Shown: in pieces, positions 6,653-13,856 of the stretch
How positions within the stretch are numbered: the stretch's first letter is position 1
Layout of the letters: each line of letters opens with the position of its first letter
Position numbers and translations under genes: made by a program
Assembly: GCA_902803275.1 (NCBI GenBank)
Contig: CADCPE010000276.1
Location: 1-18,970, forward strand
Direction: 5' to 3'
DNA from: an uncultured Erysipelotrichaceae bacterium
GTDB taxonomy: Bacteria > Bacillota_I > Bacilli_A > Erysipelotrichales > Erysipelotrichaceae
Length of the DNA stretch: 18,970 nucleotides
The notes under the pieces: model-generated
Databases searched by the model: none
What the model was told of the DNA's origin: nothing
What the model saw: only the letters and a program-made list of their open reading frames with translations

Positions 6653-7522
6653 ATGAAATTATTGATGCTGATAAATGCCAGATCAGGCCTGAAGAACTCC
6701 AAAAACCGTCTGGTAGATGTTATAGATGTTTTCTGCAGCAATGGCTATGATGTTACGTGCTATGTTACACAGAAAAGAAACGATGCCTACGACTATCTGA
6801 TGCGAAACAGAGTCAGATATGATGTCATCTGCGTCTTTGGCGGTGACGGAACGATGAATGAGGTCTCCAATGCCCTGATGCACAAGAAGCATAAACCGCT
6901 GCTGGGTTATTTTCCCAGCGGAACGATGAATGACTTCGGTTCCAATTTTGATCTGAGCATGGATTTTATGGTCAATGCCAACAGGATCTGCGAAGGGAAT
7001 ATCAGAGAATTTGATGTCGGGCAGTACAATAACAGATATTTCAATTATGTGGCGGCATTTGGTGCGATGTGCGATGTACCTTTCACGACTGACCGCAACG
7101 CCAAAGAAATACTGGGCAATATCGCCTATATTCTTGAAGGCATCGGCAAGCTGCCGGAAATAAAGCCCAACAAGGTCAGATATACCGTCAACGGCAAGAC
7201 CTACAGCAAGGATGTGCTTTTCGGCCTGGTGTATTCGGGAAACAGAGTGGCCGGAATGGAACTCGAGGATAAAAAACGTTCCCATATCGATGACGGCATG
7301 TTCAATATTCTGATCGTAGACTATCCATTGGTGCTGATCGATCCGATGGAACTGTTTGACACGCTCGCTAACGGAAGCAAAATGATCCATCGCTATCGTT
7401 CAGACAGCTTTACGCTGGAAGCGGATGAAGATATCGTCTGGACTCTTGATGGGGAAAAGGCCGAATTCAAGAATAAGGCTGAGATAAAGATACACAAAAG
7501 AGCACTTAAGATCTTGGCCTGA
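6653..7522 (+). CDS. Diacylglycerol/lipid kinase family protein (DAGK catalytic domain)
   Basis: This 289-residue protein belongs to the DgkB/YegS lipid kinase family, which phosphorylates diacylglycerol or related lipids with ATP at the membrane face. The N-terminal nucleotide-binding fold begins MKLLMLINARSG, in the place of the usual NPxSG. The signature FGGDGTMNE is at 62-70, followed by GYFPSGTMNDFGSN, the usual second glycine-rich segment. The C-terminal beta domain ends with VWTLDGEKAEFKNKAEIKIH, the usual DGE element. The start at 6653 is fixed by family alignment; a longer upstream reading lacks homology. GGAG at 6647-6650 is too close to the ATG to act as a normal SD, and the predicted 5' leader is at most a few bases. 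A terminator follows. The lipid substrate is not determined. Confidence 0.88.
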   Translation: MKLLMLINARSGLKNSKNRLVDVIDVFCSNGYDVTCYVTQKRNDAYDYLMRNRVRYDVICVFGGDGTMNEVSNALMHKKHKPLLGYFPSGTMNDFGSNFDLSMDFMVNANRICEGNIREFDVGQYNNRYFNYVAAFGAMCDVPFTTDRNAKEILGNIAYILEGIGKLPEIKPNKVRYTVNGKTYSKDVLFGLVYSGNRVAGMELEDKKRSHIDDGMFNILIVDYPLVLIDPMELFDTLANGSKMIHRYRSDSFTLEADEDIVWTLDGEKAEFKNKAEIKIHKRALKILA

Positions 7523-7541
7523 TACAGTCAATGAATATTAA

Positions 7542-7580
7542 AAGGTGAACAGAATAAGCAGATGTTCACCTTGTTTTGTT
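7542..7580. terminator. Bidirectional terminator between lipid kinase and small regulator genes
   Basis: A perfect 10-bp stem AAGGTGAACA (7542-7551) / TGTTCACCTT (7563-7572) has an 11-base loop. T-runs follow on both strands (GTTTTGTTTT on plus, TTTT on minus). The TGA stop codon of the minus-strand gene lies within the right arm. Confidence 0.82.
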
Positions 7581-7766
7581 TTCTTTTTCGCCATATTCAA
7601 ATTCAGCTTCACGTACTGCATACTCACAAGCCTGTATGACGAATGTAGAGAAATAGGAATCTGAATCTGCAACTTGTTTTTCTATTCTTTCCACTAATTC
7701 TTTCGGAAAGCGAATAGTCTTGTTCAAAGTTTCCTTCCTTTTGTCTGGTCGAAATTTGAATCCCAT
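7566..7766 (-). CDS. Small ribbon-helix-helix-like DNA-binding protein
   Basis: This 66-residue basic protein has a short beta-strand candidate LNKTIRFPKELVERIEKQV (about 14-32), then YFSTFVIQACEYAVREAEFE. That is the strand-helix-helix order of CopG/Arc-type RHH regulators, with the loop SDSYFSTFV between the two helices. RHH proteins bind DNA as dimers of dimers through the paired strands, with the basic N-terminal arm (MGFKFRPDKRKE) helping. It is divergent from the methyltransferase gene, and the spacer between them contains repeated TGCAATG/CATTGCA elements, so it is probably the local repressor. Its SD is weak (AGG eleven bases before the ATG). An antitoxin role is possible, but no toxin-like ORF adjoins it. 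The fold is assigned by pattern, not by a recognised family. Confidence 0.6.
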   Translation of the reverse strand: MGFKFRPDKRKETLNKTIRFPKELVERIEKQVADSDSYFSTFVIQACEYAVREAEFEYGEKENKTR

Positions 7767-7797
7767 ATACTTATATACCTATTTTGATTGTATTGCA

Positions 7798-7803
7798 TTT
7801 TAT
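7798..7803 (-). promoter_or_regulatory. -10 candidate of the small regulator gene
   Basis: The minus strand reads TATAAA here, with a start predicted near 7791 and a leader of about 25 bases. An ATTGCA element (TTGCA at 7793-7797) lies at the predicted start, resembling half of the operator repeats further along. No good -35 is seen. Confidence 0.3.
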
Positions 7804-7825
7804 ACGAACAATCAGCATTTTCTTT

Positions 7826-7858
7826 TGCAATGTATAATGCATTGCAATATGCAATGCA
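7826..7858. promoter_or_regulatory. Alternating inverted-repeat operator over the methyltransferase promoter
   Basis: TGCAATG (7826-7832) and CATTGCA (7840-7846) form a perfect 7-bp inverted repeat with a 7-base spacer, and that spacer starts with TATAAT (7833-7838), the likely -10 of the methyltransferase gene. The second arm is also part of a second perfect inverted repeat with 9-bp arms, TGCATTGCA (7838-7846) and TGCAATGCA (7850-7858), separated by ATA. Three elements in alternating orientation around a promoter are typical of cooperative repressor binding. The adjacent RHH-like protein is the obvious candidate. Confidence 0.6.
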
Positions 7859-7881
7859 ATTGAATTATGATGGGGATATAA

Positions 7882-9345
7882 ATGGGAAACAGACAGGAAC
7901 TGATCAGGAAGATAATCGCTCTGAAACAAAGTGCCAGTGGATTGAAGGCGGCTGTTTTTGATGAAGTCATTGAGGAACTCAAACAGAAAAAATACGGTCT
8001 TGTCTTTGATGATGAAGGAAAAAGCGAAAGGATCATAGATGAGTGTGACAGCAGGATGCCGATCCTCATTCCTGATAGAACTAGAACGATAAAAAATGAT
8101 GGTGAAAACAATATCCTGATAGAAGGAGATAACTATCTTTCTCTGAAAACTCTATGCAGATTCAACGAAGAAAGCATCGATGTCATCTATATCGATCCGC
8201 CATATAATGCGAAAAACTATGCCTTCATGTATAAGGATAGTTTTGTGAACTATGACGGTTCAAGACACAACCGCTGGCTTTCTTTCATGGATAAAAGACT
8301 GAGACTGGCTTATTCACTTTTGAAACAGGATGGAGTGATGTTTATCTCCATTGATGAAAGCGAGATGGCAAATCTTAAACTGCTGTGCAATGAGATATTC
8401 GGTGAAGATAATTTTATGGTCAATATGGTGGTGATGACCTCCTTAAACGGCAAGCAGAGTTCTTCCGGCTTCGCTCAGCAGCATGCCTACTGTCTGGCCT
8501 ACAGGAAAAGCGATAAGTTCGTGCTCAATCAGATCCCGTTAAGTGAAGAAGAACTTAGCAGCAAATATGATTACGGCAGGGATGAAAAAGGTCGCTACTA
8601 TGTGGAAAGGCTCTGGAAAAGAGGAGTAGGCGGTCTGAAGTCAGATGCGCCGACCATGCATTTTCCGATCTGGTACAATGAAAAAACAGACGAGATCCTG
8701 ATCGATGATGAAATAGAGGAAAAAGATAAAAGACAATATGTAAAAGTCATTCCGTATCAAAGCAAGAATGTCTTAGGAAGATGGATCTGGTCTAAGGAAA
8801 AGATGATTAAGGAAAAGGATCGGCTTGTCATGATCAGATCAGCAAACCGGTGGAGACTGTACAAGAAAGTATATGCCCATGGCGAAAAGGGAAGAAAACC
8901 GCAGTCACTGATAAATTCCGATCTGGGCAGGACCGAACTCGGTTCCCTGGAGCTGAAGGATATCATGGGTGAGAAGAGCTTTGAGTATCCCAAGTATTCC
9001 CTGTTCATAAAATATCTGCTTTCTTTGCATGCGAATAGAAACGCGATAGTCCTGGATTTCTTTGCAGGGTCGGGAACTACCGGCCAGGCTGTGCTGGATC
9101 TGAATGATGAAGACAAAGGAAGAAGACGTTTTATACTGTGTACCAATAATGAAAACAGCATCTGTGAAGAAGTGACCTATCCAAGGATAAAAACGATCAT
9201 TACCGGTAAAAGAAGTGATGGAAGCAAGTACAGTGACGGAAGAAAGGGAAGCCTGTATTATTTCAAAACGGGATTTGAAGATGAAACTGACGATCCACTC
9301 TACGTGAAGGGAAATATCTTTGAATTTATTGATGAACTGAAATAA
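7882..9345 (+). CDS. Orphan adenine-specific DNA methyltransferase (type III Mod-like, beta class)
   Basis: This 487-residue enzyme should transfer a methyl group from S-adenosylmethionine to N6 of adenine at a specific DNA site. The catalytic motif IV, DPPYNAKNY, is at 105-113, and the AdoMet-binding motif I, FFAGSGTTGQA, lies later at about 393-403. This order defines the beta class and matches type III Mod subunits. ILIEGDNYLSLKTL at 78-91 and WLSFMDKRLRLAYSLLKQDGVMFISIDE are also typical. The centre (about 155-385) should hold the target recognition region. Type III Mod proteins are often about 600 residues or more; this one stops soon after the LYYFKTGF element, so the usual C-terminal region is missing. 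No restriction subunit follows, and a strong terminator ends the unit. GGGG (7872-7875) is the SD. Its target sequence cannot be predicted. Confidence 0.88.
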   Translation: MGNRQELIRKIIALKQSASGLKAAVFDEVIEELKQKKYGLVFDDEGKSERIIDECDSRMPILIPDRTRTIKNDGENNILIEGDNYLSLKTLCRFNEESIDVIYIDPPYNAKNYAFMYKDSFVNYDGSRHNRWLSFMDKRLRLAYSLLKQDGVMFISIDESEMANLKLLCNEIFGEDNFMVNMVVMTSLNGKQSSSGFAQQHAYCLAYRKSDKFVLNQIPLSEEELSSKYDYGRDEKGRYYVERLWKRGVGGLKSDAPTMHFPIWYNEKTDEILIDDEIEEKDKRQYVKVIPYQSKNVLGRWIWSKEKMIKEKDRLVMIRSANRWRLYKKVYAHGEKGRKPQSLINSDLGRTELGSLELKDIMGEKSFEYPKYSLFIKYLLSLHANRNAIVLDFFAGSGTTGQAVLDLNDEDKGRRRFILCTNNENSICEEVTYPRIKTIITGKRSDGSKYSDGRKGSLYYFKTGFEDETDDPLYVKGNIFEFIDELK

Positions 9346-9346
9346 A

Positions 9347-9372
9347 AAAATGCCCGAACTGTCGGGCATTTT
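9347..9372. terminator. Strong bidirectional terminator
   Basis: A perfect 11-bp GC-cored stem AAAATGCCCGA (9347-9357) / TCGGGCATTTT (9362-9372) has a 4-base loop. A T-run follows it on each strand. It ends both the methyltransferase and the converging DUF937 gene. Confidence 0.93.
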
Positions 9373-9390
9373 GCAATCAGATGTCTCTTC

Positions 9391-10068
9391 TTATTTGAGC
9401 AATGAAGTAAGAAGACCTAAGAGTTCAGAACCGTCGGTCTTGGCCTGAGTCTGAGTTCCGCCGAGCAGTGTGTTGAGCAAAGCTGCTGTAGAGTTTGTCT
9501 GAGTCTGCTGAGTCGCATTGTTTCCTAAGAGGCTGCCCAATAATCCGGCTGCCGGATTAGAGTAGGTGTTGGTAACGTTGCCGCCGCCTAAAAGCGCAGC
9601 GATATCAGTGAGGTCGATACCGTCTGAAAGATCGACAGCGTTTGTCTGAGGCTTGTGAGCCTGTGCAGTTGTAGCCGTTGACAAAGAGTTCAGAAGAGCC
9701 GGAGCGATCATAGCCAGGATCGTGCCGACCTGTTTTGCGTTAAGTCCTGTTGATTTAGCCAGTGAACTGAGGATGCCTTTCTTGTCGGAACCGAGGATGT
9801 GGTTGATGATCTTGTCACCGTCTACCTCATCTGCAGTCTTGATCTGCTGAGAAACTGTCTGTGAGCTTGTGTGCTGACCCAGTGCACCTAAAAGTGACTG
9901 AGCGCCATCCTTCTTGGAAGCGTTCTTTGTCATGTAAGAAATAAGCAAAGGCAAAGCGACCATGAGGATCCTGATTATAGTTTCCTTTGAGACTCCTGAT
10001 TTCTTTTCTACCTGCTTAAGAGAATCGTCAGTAGTGAACGAGCCCAATAATAATTGCAATAGATTCAT
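9391..10068 (-). CDS. DUF937 family protein
   Basis: This 225-residue protein has no assigned function. The N-terminal half (MNLLQLLLGSFTTDDSLKQVEKKSGVS, then ILMVALPLLISYMTKNASKKDGAQSLLGALGQH) and the central HILGSDKKGILSSLAKSTGLNAKQVGTILAMIAPALLNSL match the DUF937 pattern of paired amphipathic helices. The C-terminal third is low in complexity: LLG motifs recur (AALLGGG, GLLGSLLGNN, ALLNTLLGG, LLGLLTSLLK), separated by T/Q/N-rich linkers. No signal peptide or clear transmembrane segment is present. A textbook SD, AGGAGGA, lies upstream of the ATG at 10068, implying efficient translation. It is a single-gene unit, divergent from the ABC exporter operon. The family call is good; the function is unknown. 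Confidence 0.8.
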   Translation of the reverse strand: MNLLQLLLGSFTTDDSLKQVEKKSGVSKETIIRILMVALPLLISYMTKNASKKDGAQSLLGALGQHTSSQTVSQQIKTADEVDGDKIINHILGSDKKGILSSLAKSTGLNAKQVGTILAMIAPALLNSLSTATTAQAHKPQTNAVDLSDGIDLTDIAALLGGGNVTNTYSNPAAGLLGSLLGNNATQQTQTNSTAALLNTLLGGTQTQAKTDGSELLGLLTSLLK

Positions 10069-10180
10069 TATTTATTTCCTCCTGTATCTACTTATTATTT
10101 TAAAACAAATCCATTCCTTTTTAATATCACTTTTTTAAATAAGGAGTGCAGGAATTTAAAACTGATCAAACAGACAAATG

Positions 10181-10195
10181 TGTTAATATTTAGTT
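10181..10195 (+). promoter_or_regulatory. Extended -10 promoter six bases from the ABC exporter ATG
   Basis: TGTTAATAT (10181-10189) reads as an extended -10 (TGn plus TAATAT). The ATG follows at 10196 after only six bases and no SD is present, so the mRNA would begin at or next to the start codon. Confidence 0.42.
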
Positions 10196-11932
10196 ATGTT
10201 CAGACTATTAAGGAATTATACGAAAGACGGCTGGTGGGCTGCCGTTTTAGGACCAATCCTGACGATCATTGAAGTTATCGTCGATGCCTTTATTCCGCTG
10301 GTCATGTCCGATATCATCGATGTCGGTATCTATAAACTGGGCGGAGATATGAACTATATCATCTCCAAGGGCATCCAGATGGTCATTCTGGCTGTTCTGG
10401 GTGGCATCTTGGGCGCCTTGAGCGGTCTGGCTTCATCTATTTCTTCCACACGTTTTGTAAGGAATATCAGAAACGCAATGTTTTCAAAGATCCAGGAATA
10501 CAGCTTTGAGAATATTGAAAAGTTCCCGGTTGCTACTGTTGTCATGCGTCTGACGACCGATATGAGGATGATGCGCATGGCCTATGTCAGCATCGTCAGG
10601 ATGCTGATAAGAGCGCCGTTCAACCTGATCGTTTCAACCTACTTTGTCTATAAATTAAACAACAGGCTGGCAGGGATCTTTGCGATCGCCATTCCGGTAT
10701 TGGGTTTTGGCCTGATATTCATCTATTCAAAAGCTCATCCGCGTTTCAGGGAGATGATGCTGAAGTTCGATGCAATGGATGCCAATCTTGAAGAGAATAT
10801 CGACGGCATCAGAGTTGTCAAGACTTTCGTTAGAGAAGACTATGAGAACGAGAAGTTCGACAAGTCTACGATCAACGTCATGAAAGCTCAGCGTTTTGCG
10901 GAAAATATCGTCATCATCAACAGACCGTTTTTTGAAACGGTCATGTACTGCTGCATGATCGCGATCGCCTGGTTCGGTGGCAAGGATGTCATAGCTGGAT
11001 CGATGAGTACCGGCAACTTCATGGCTTTCCTGTCATATGTAAGAGCCATCCTGTTTGCCCTTCTGATGATCTCGAATGTCTTCCTGCAGATCGTCATGGC
11101 TCAGGCATCGGTCGACCGTGCCAATGAAATTCTGGATGAAAAACCGACGATCACCGATGATGATGCCGATCCTGATCTGCAGGTAGAAAACGGTTCGATC
11201 GAATTCAAAAACGTTTCCTTCAAATACTTTGAAGGAAGTGAAAAGAACGTATTGAACAATATAAATCTCAAGATCGATTCCGGTGAGGTTATCGGAATCC
11301 TTGGTCCTACCGGTTCCAGCAAGTCCACTCTGGTACAGCTTATCCCTCGCCTTTATGATGCAAGTCAGGGCGAGGTGAGAGTAGGCGGCAGACCGGTCAA
11401 GGAATACAAGCTCAATAATCTTCGTGACGCGGTGGCAATGGTACTTCAGAAGAATACGCTGTTTACCGGAACGATCGAAGAGAATATGAAATGGGGCAAC
11501 CCGGAAGCGAGCCATGAACAGATCGTTGAAGCCTGCACCTATGCCCAGGCTGACGATTTTATTCAGAATATGCCGAAGAAATATGAGACCGATCTGGGCC
11601 AGGGAGGCGTCAATGTCTCCGGCGGACAGAAGCAGCGTCTTTGCATCGCCAGAGCTTTGCTGAAGCACCCCAAGATCATCATCCTTGATGACTCTACCAG
11701 TGCTGTCGATACCGATACCGATCATCGTATCCAGCTGGCTTTGAAAGAAAAGCTCGGCGGCATGACGACGATCATCATCGCTCAGCGTGTTGCATCGGTC
11801 AAGGAAGCCAACAGGATCATCATCATGAACGAGGGTGAGATACAGGATATCGGCAATCATGAAGAACTGTTAAAGAGAAACGAGGTATATCGCGATCTTT
11901 ACAATACGCAGATGGAAGGAGCTCTGGAATAA
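10196..11932 (+). CDS. ABC exporter half-transporter, subunit with degenerate ATP site
   Basis: This 578-residue protein has a six-helix membrane domain (about 1-310) followed by an ATPase domain, the layout of multidrug/lipid exporters such as LmrC, YheI and TM287. The nucleotide motifs are unusual. Walker A is GPTGSSKST (370-378), with Ser375 in place of the conserved Gly. The signature is canonical, VSGGQ (474-478). Walker B is ILDD, with Asp499 where the catalytic Glu normally sits, and the switch His is Gln530 (IIAQR). This pattern is known for one partner of heterodimeric exporters. The stop overlaps the next gene's ATG by one base (TAATG), so the partner is translationally coupled. The start is the first Met of the conserved N-terminal RNYTKDGWW region. 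Substrate is unknown; drugs, lipids or peptides are possible. Confidence 0.9.
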   Translation: MFRLLRNYTKDGWWAAVLGPILTIIEVIVDAFIPLVMSDIIDVGIYKLGGDMNYIISKGIQMVILAVLGGILGALSGLASSISSTRFVRNIRNAMFSKIQEYSFENIEKFPVATVVMRLTTDMRMMRMAYVSIVRMLIRAPFNLIVSTYFVYKLNNRLAGIFAIAIPVLGFGLIFIYSKAHPRFREMMLKFDAMDANLEENIDGIRVVKTFVREDYENEKFDKSTINVMKAQRFAENIVIINRPFFETVMYCCMIAIAWFGGKDVIAGSMSTGNFMAFLSYVRAILFALLMISNVFLQIVMAQASVDRANEILDEKPTITDDDADPDLQVENGSIEFKNVSFKYFEGSEKNVLNNINLKIDSGEVIGILGPTGSSKSTLVQLIPRLYDASQGEVRVGGRPVKEYKLNNLRDAVAMVLQKNTLFTGTIEENMKWGNPEASHEQIVEACTYAQADDFIQNMPKKYETDLGQGGVNVSGGQKQRLCIARALLKHPKIIILDDSTSAVDTDTDHRIQLALKEKLGGMTTIIIAQRVASVKEANRIIIMNEGEIQDIGNHEELLKRNEVYRDLYNTQMEGALE

Positions 11933-13821
11933 TGGCTGATACAAATTACAGACAGTTGAGAACATCCAGGGCAAACGATGTCATCGGTACGATCGGTAAT
12001 ACCTTTGCCTATATCAACAGACACTACAAGAAACAGTTTATAGCGACGATCATTTTTGTCATCCTGTCTTCTTTTACCGGCGTATTGAGCTCCTATCTTT
12101 TCACACCGATAATCAATGACTATATCGTTCCTTATATCGGCAAGGAAAATCCGGATATGAGCGGATTTGCCCGGATGCTGGGACTGATGATCTTCATCTA
12201 TGCATCAGGCATCATTTCTTCTTTAGCCTTCTCCAAGCTGATCTCGATCGTCTCTACGGGCATGCTGAATGAGATGAGACAGGATCTTTTCAGAGTCATG
12301 GAGAAGCTTCCGGTCAAGTTCTTTGACAGAAGGACGCATGGTGAAGTGATGAACTACTATACCAACGACATCGATACGATCCGTCCGATGATCGCCGATG
12401 CTTTCCCAACCCTGATCACGACGATGATCACGATCATAGGCTGTTTCATCTTCATGTTTATCATCAATCTGCGTTTAGCTGTAATCATGGTCGGCGTGCT
12501 GATCGGCATGTTCTGCATAACCTTCTTTCTGGCCAAGAGTTCCCGAAAGACTTTCGCAGGACTGCAGCAGCAGGTTTCCAACATCAACGGCTATGCCCAG
12601 GAGATGTTCTCAGGCCAGAAAGTAATAAAGGTCTTCAACCATGAAAAGGAAACTTTAAACGGATTCAAGCGTTTCAATGATAAACTGTATGAATATTCGG
12701 TAAGGACCAATGCCTACGCTTCAATGCTGATGCCGATAAATGCCAACCTGGCCTACGTAGCCTATGCCGTCGTAGCTGTTGCCGGGGGCAAGATGTGCAT
12801 CGAAGGAACGATGAAGATCGGTGATCTGGCTTCATTCCTGCTTTTTGTAAGACAGTTCTCAGGGCCGATCTCCAATCTCTCACAGCAGTTCAACGGCATC
12901 ATGATGTCTTTGGCCGGCGCTGAAAGAGTCTTTGATCTCATGAACAAGGAACCGGAGCTTGACTACGGAATCATTGAACTGGTCAATGTTGAAGAAGAAA
13001 AGGAAGAACTTGTCGAAACCGAAAGCAAGACCAGACGCTGGGCGTGGAAGATCCCGATCGAACCTCCTAAGTATATTGAACTTAAAGGAGACATCAGATT
13101 CGATGATGTCAGCTTCCGCTATGTCGATGGCAAGGATATCCTCAAACATATCTCGCTCTATGCCAAACCGGGCCAGAAGATCGCCTTCGTCGGCAGCACC
13201 GGTGCAGGCAAGACGACGATCACCAATCTGATCAACCGCTTCTATGATGTCGAAGATCAGGAAGGCATGATCACCTTTGACGGCATCCCGATCAAGGAGA
13301 TCAGAAAGGATGATCTTAGAAGATCGGTCGGTGTCGTACTTCAGGATACCAATCTGTTCTCCGGAACGATCATGGAGAACATCCGATACGGACGGCTGGA
13401 TGCGACTGATGAAGAGTGTATCAGAGCTGCCAAAATAAGCAATGCGGATTCCTTTATTGAAAGGATGCCGCACGGCTACAATACGATGCTTACAGCCAAC
13501 GGTTCCAATCTTTCGCAAGGCCAGAGACAATTGCTCAATATCGCCAGATGTGCCGTAGCCGATCCGCCGGTAATGATCCTTGATGAAGCCACATCTTCGA
13601 TTGATACTCATACCGAAAAGCTGATCGAGAAAGGCATGGATGAACTGATGAAGGGCAGAACGGTCTTCGTCATCGCTCACAGACTTTCAACAGTAAGGAA
13701 CGCCAATGCGATCATCGTCCTTGAACATGGTGAGATCATCGAAAGAGGAACTCACGAGGATCTGATAAAACTCAAAGGCAGATACTATCAGCTATATACC
13801 GGAAAAGCCGAATTGGATTAA
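11932..13821 (+). CDS. ABC exporter half-transporter, catalytically competent subunit
   Basis: This 629-residue partner again has an N-terminal six-helix domain and a C-terminal ATPase domain. Walker A GSTGAGKTT (421-429), Walker B ILDE with Glu552, and the switch His583 (IAHRLST) are all canonical, but the signature is LSQGQ (527-531) rather than LSGGQ. Paired head to tail with the first subunit, its Walker residues meet the first subunit's VSGGQ to form one active site. The first subunit's altered Walker residues meet LSQGQ to form the degenerate site. An inserted charged linker (about residues 343-380, rich in E and K, then RRWAWKIPIEPPKY) joins the membrane and ATPase domains. It shares one base with the upstream gene and probably has no promoter of its own. 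The substrate is unknown. Confidence 0.9.
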   Translation: MADTNYRQLRTSRANDVIGTIGNTFAYINRHYKKQFIATIIFVILSSFTGVLSSYLFTPIINDYIVPYIGKENPDMSGFARMLGLMIFIYASGIISSLAFSKLISIVSTGMLNEMRQDLFRVMEKLPVKFFDRRTHGEVMNYYTNDIDTIRPMIADAFPTLITTMITIIGCFIFMFIINLRLAVIMVGVLIGMFCITFFLAKSSRKTFAGLQQQVSNINGYAQEMFSGQKVIKVFNHEKETLNGFKRFNDKLYEYSVRTNAYASMLMPINANLAYVAYAVVAVAGGKMCIEGTMKIGDLASFLLFVRQFSGPISNLSQQFNGIMMSLAGAERVFDLMNKEPELDYGIIELVNVEEEKEELVETESKTRRWAWKIPIEPPKYIELKGDIRFDDVSFRYVDGKDILKHISLYAKPGQKIAFVGSTGAGKTTITNLINRFYDVEDQEGMITFDGIPIKEIRKDDLRRSVGVVLQDTNLFSGTIMENIRYGRLDATDEECIRAAKISNADSFIERMPHGYNTMLTANGSNLSQGQRQLLNIARCAVADPPVMILDEATSSIDTHTEKLIEKGMDELMKGRTVFVIAHRLSTVRNANAIIVLEHGEIIERGTHEDLIKLKGRYYQLYTGKAELD

Positions 13822-13856
13822 AATAGTAGCAGGGGGAACCTGTTACTATTTTTATT
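13820..13856 (+). terminator. Terminator of the ABC exporter operon, directly abutting the next ATG
   Basis: A 14-bp stem with one G-U pair runs from AAAATAGTAGCAGG (13820-13833) to CCTGTTACTATTTT (13839-13852) with loop GGGAA, followed by a T-rich tail. It includes the last bases of the exporter stop codon and ends within a few bases of the queT-like ATG at 13857. Confidence 0.85.
13841..13849 (+). promoter_or_regulatory. Extended -10 promoter inside the terminator arm
   Basis: TGTTACTAT, in the right arm of the terminator hairpin, reads as an extended -10 (TGn plus TACTAT). Seven bases follow before the ATG at 13857, so the transcript would be leaderless. No clear -35 is seen. Confidence 0.35.

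Noticed and set aside
7788..7860. CRISPR-like or transposon-end repeats between the regulator and the methyltransferase
   Set aside because: The repeats are 7-9 bases, alternate in orientation and lie over a promoter, with no spacer units, target duplication or transposase nearby.
7566..9345. Toxin-antitoxin or complete restriction-modification system
   Set aside because: No toxin-like ORF adjoins the small regulator and no restriction subunit follows the methyltransferase; terminators close the unit on both sides.
12880..13680. Long minus-strand open frame opposite the second ABC subunit (a similar one lies at 11033-11860)
   Set aside because: These are shadows of the ATPase domains; the plus-strand frames carry all the family motifs.
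13822..13856. preQ1 riboswitch upstream of the queT-like gene
   Set aside because: The sequence forms one long terminator-type stem and lacks the aptamer's C-rich loop and A-rich tail arrangement.
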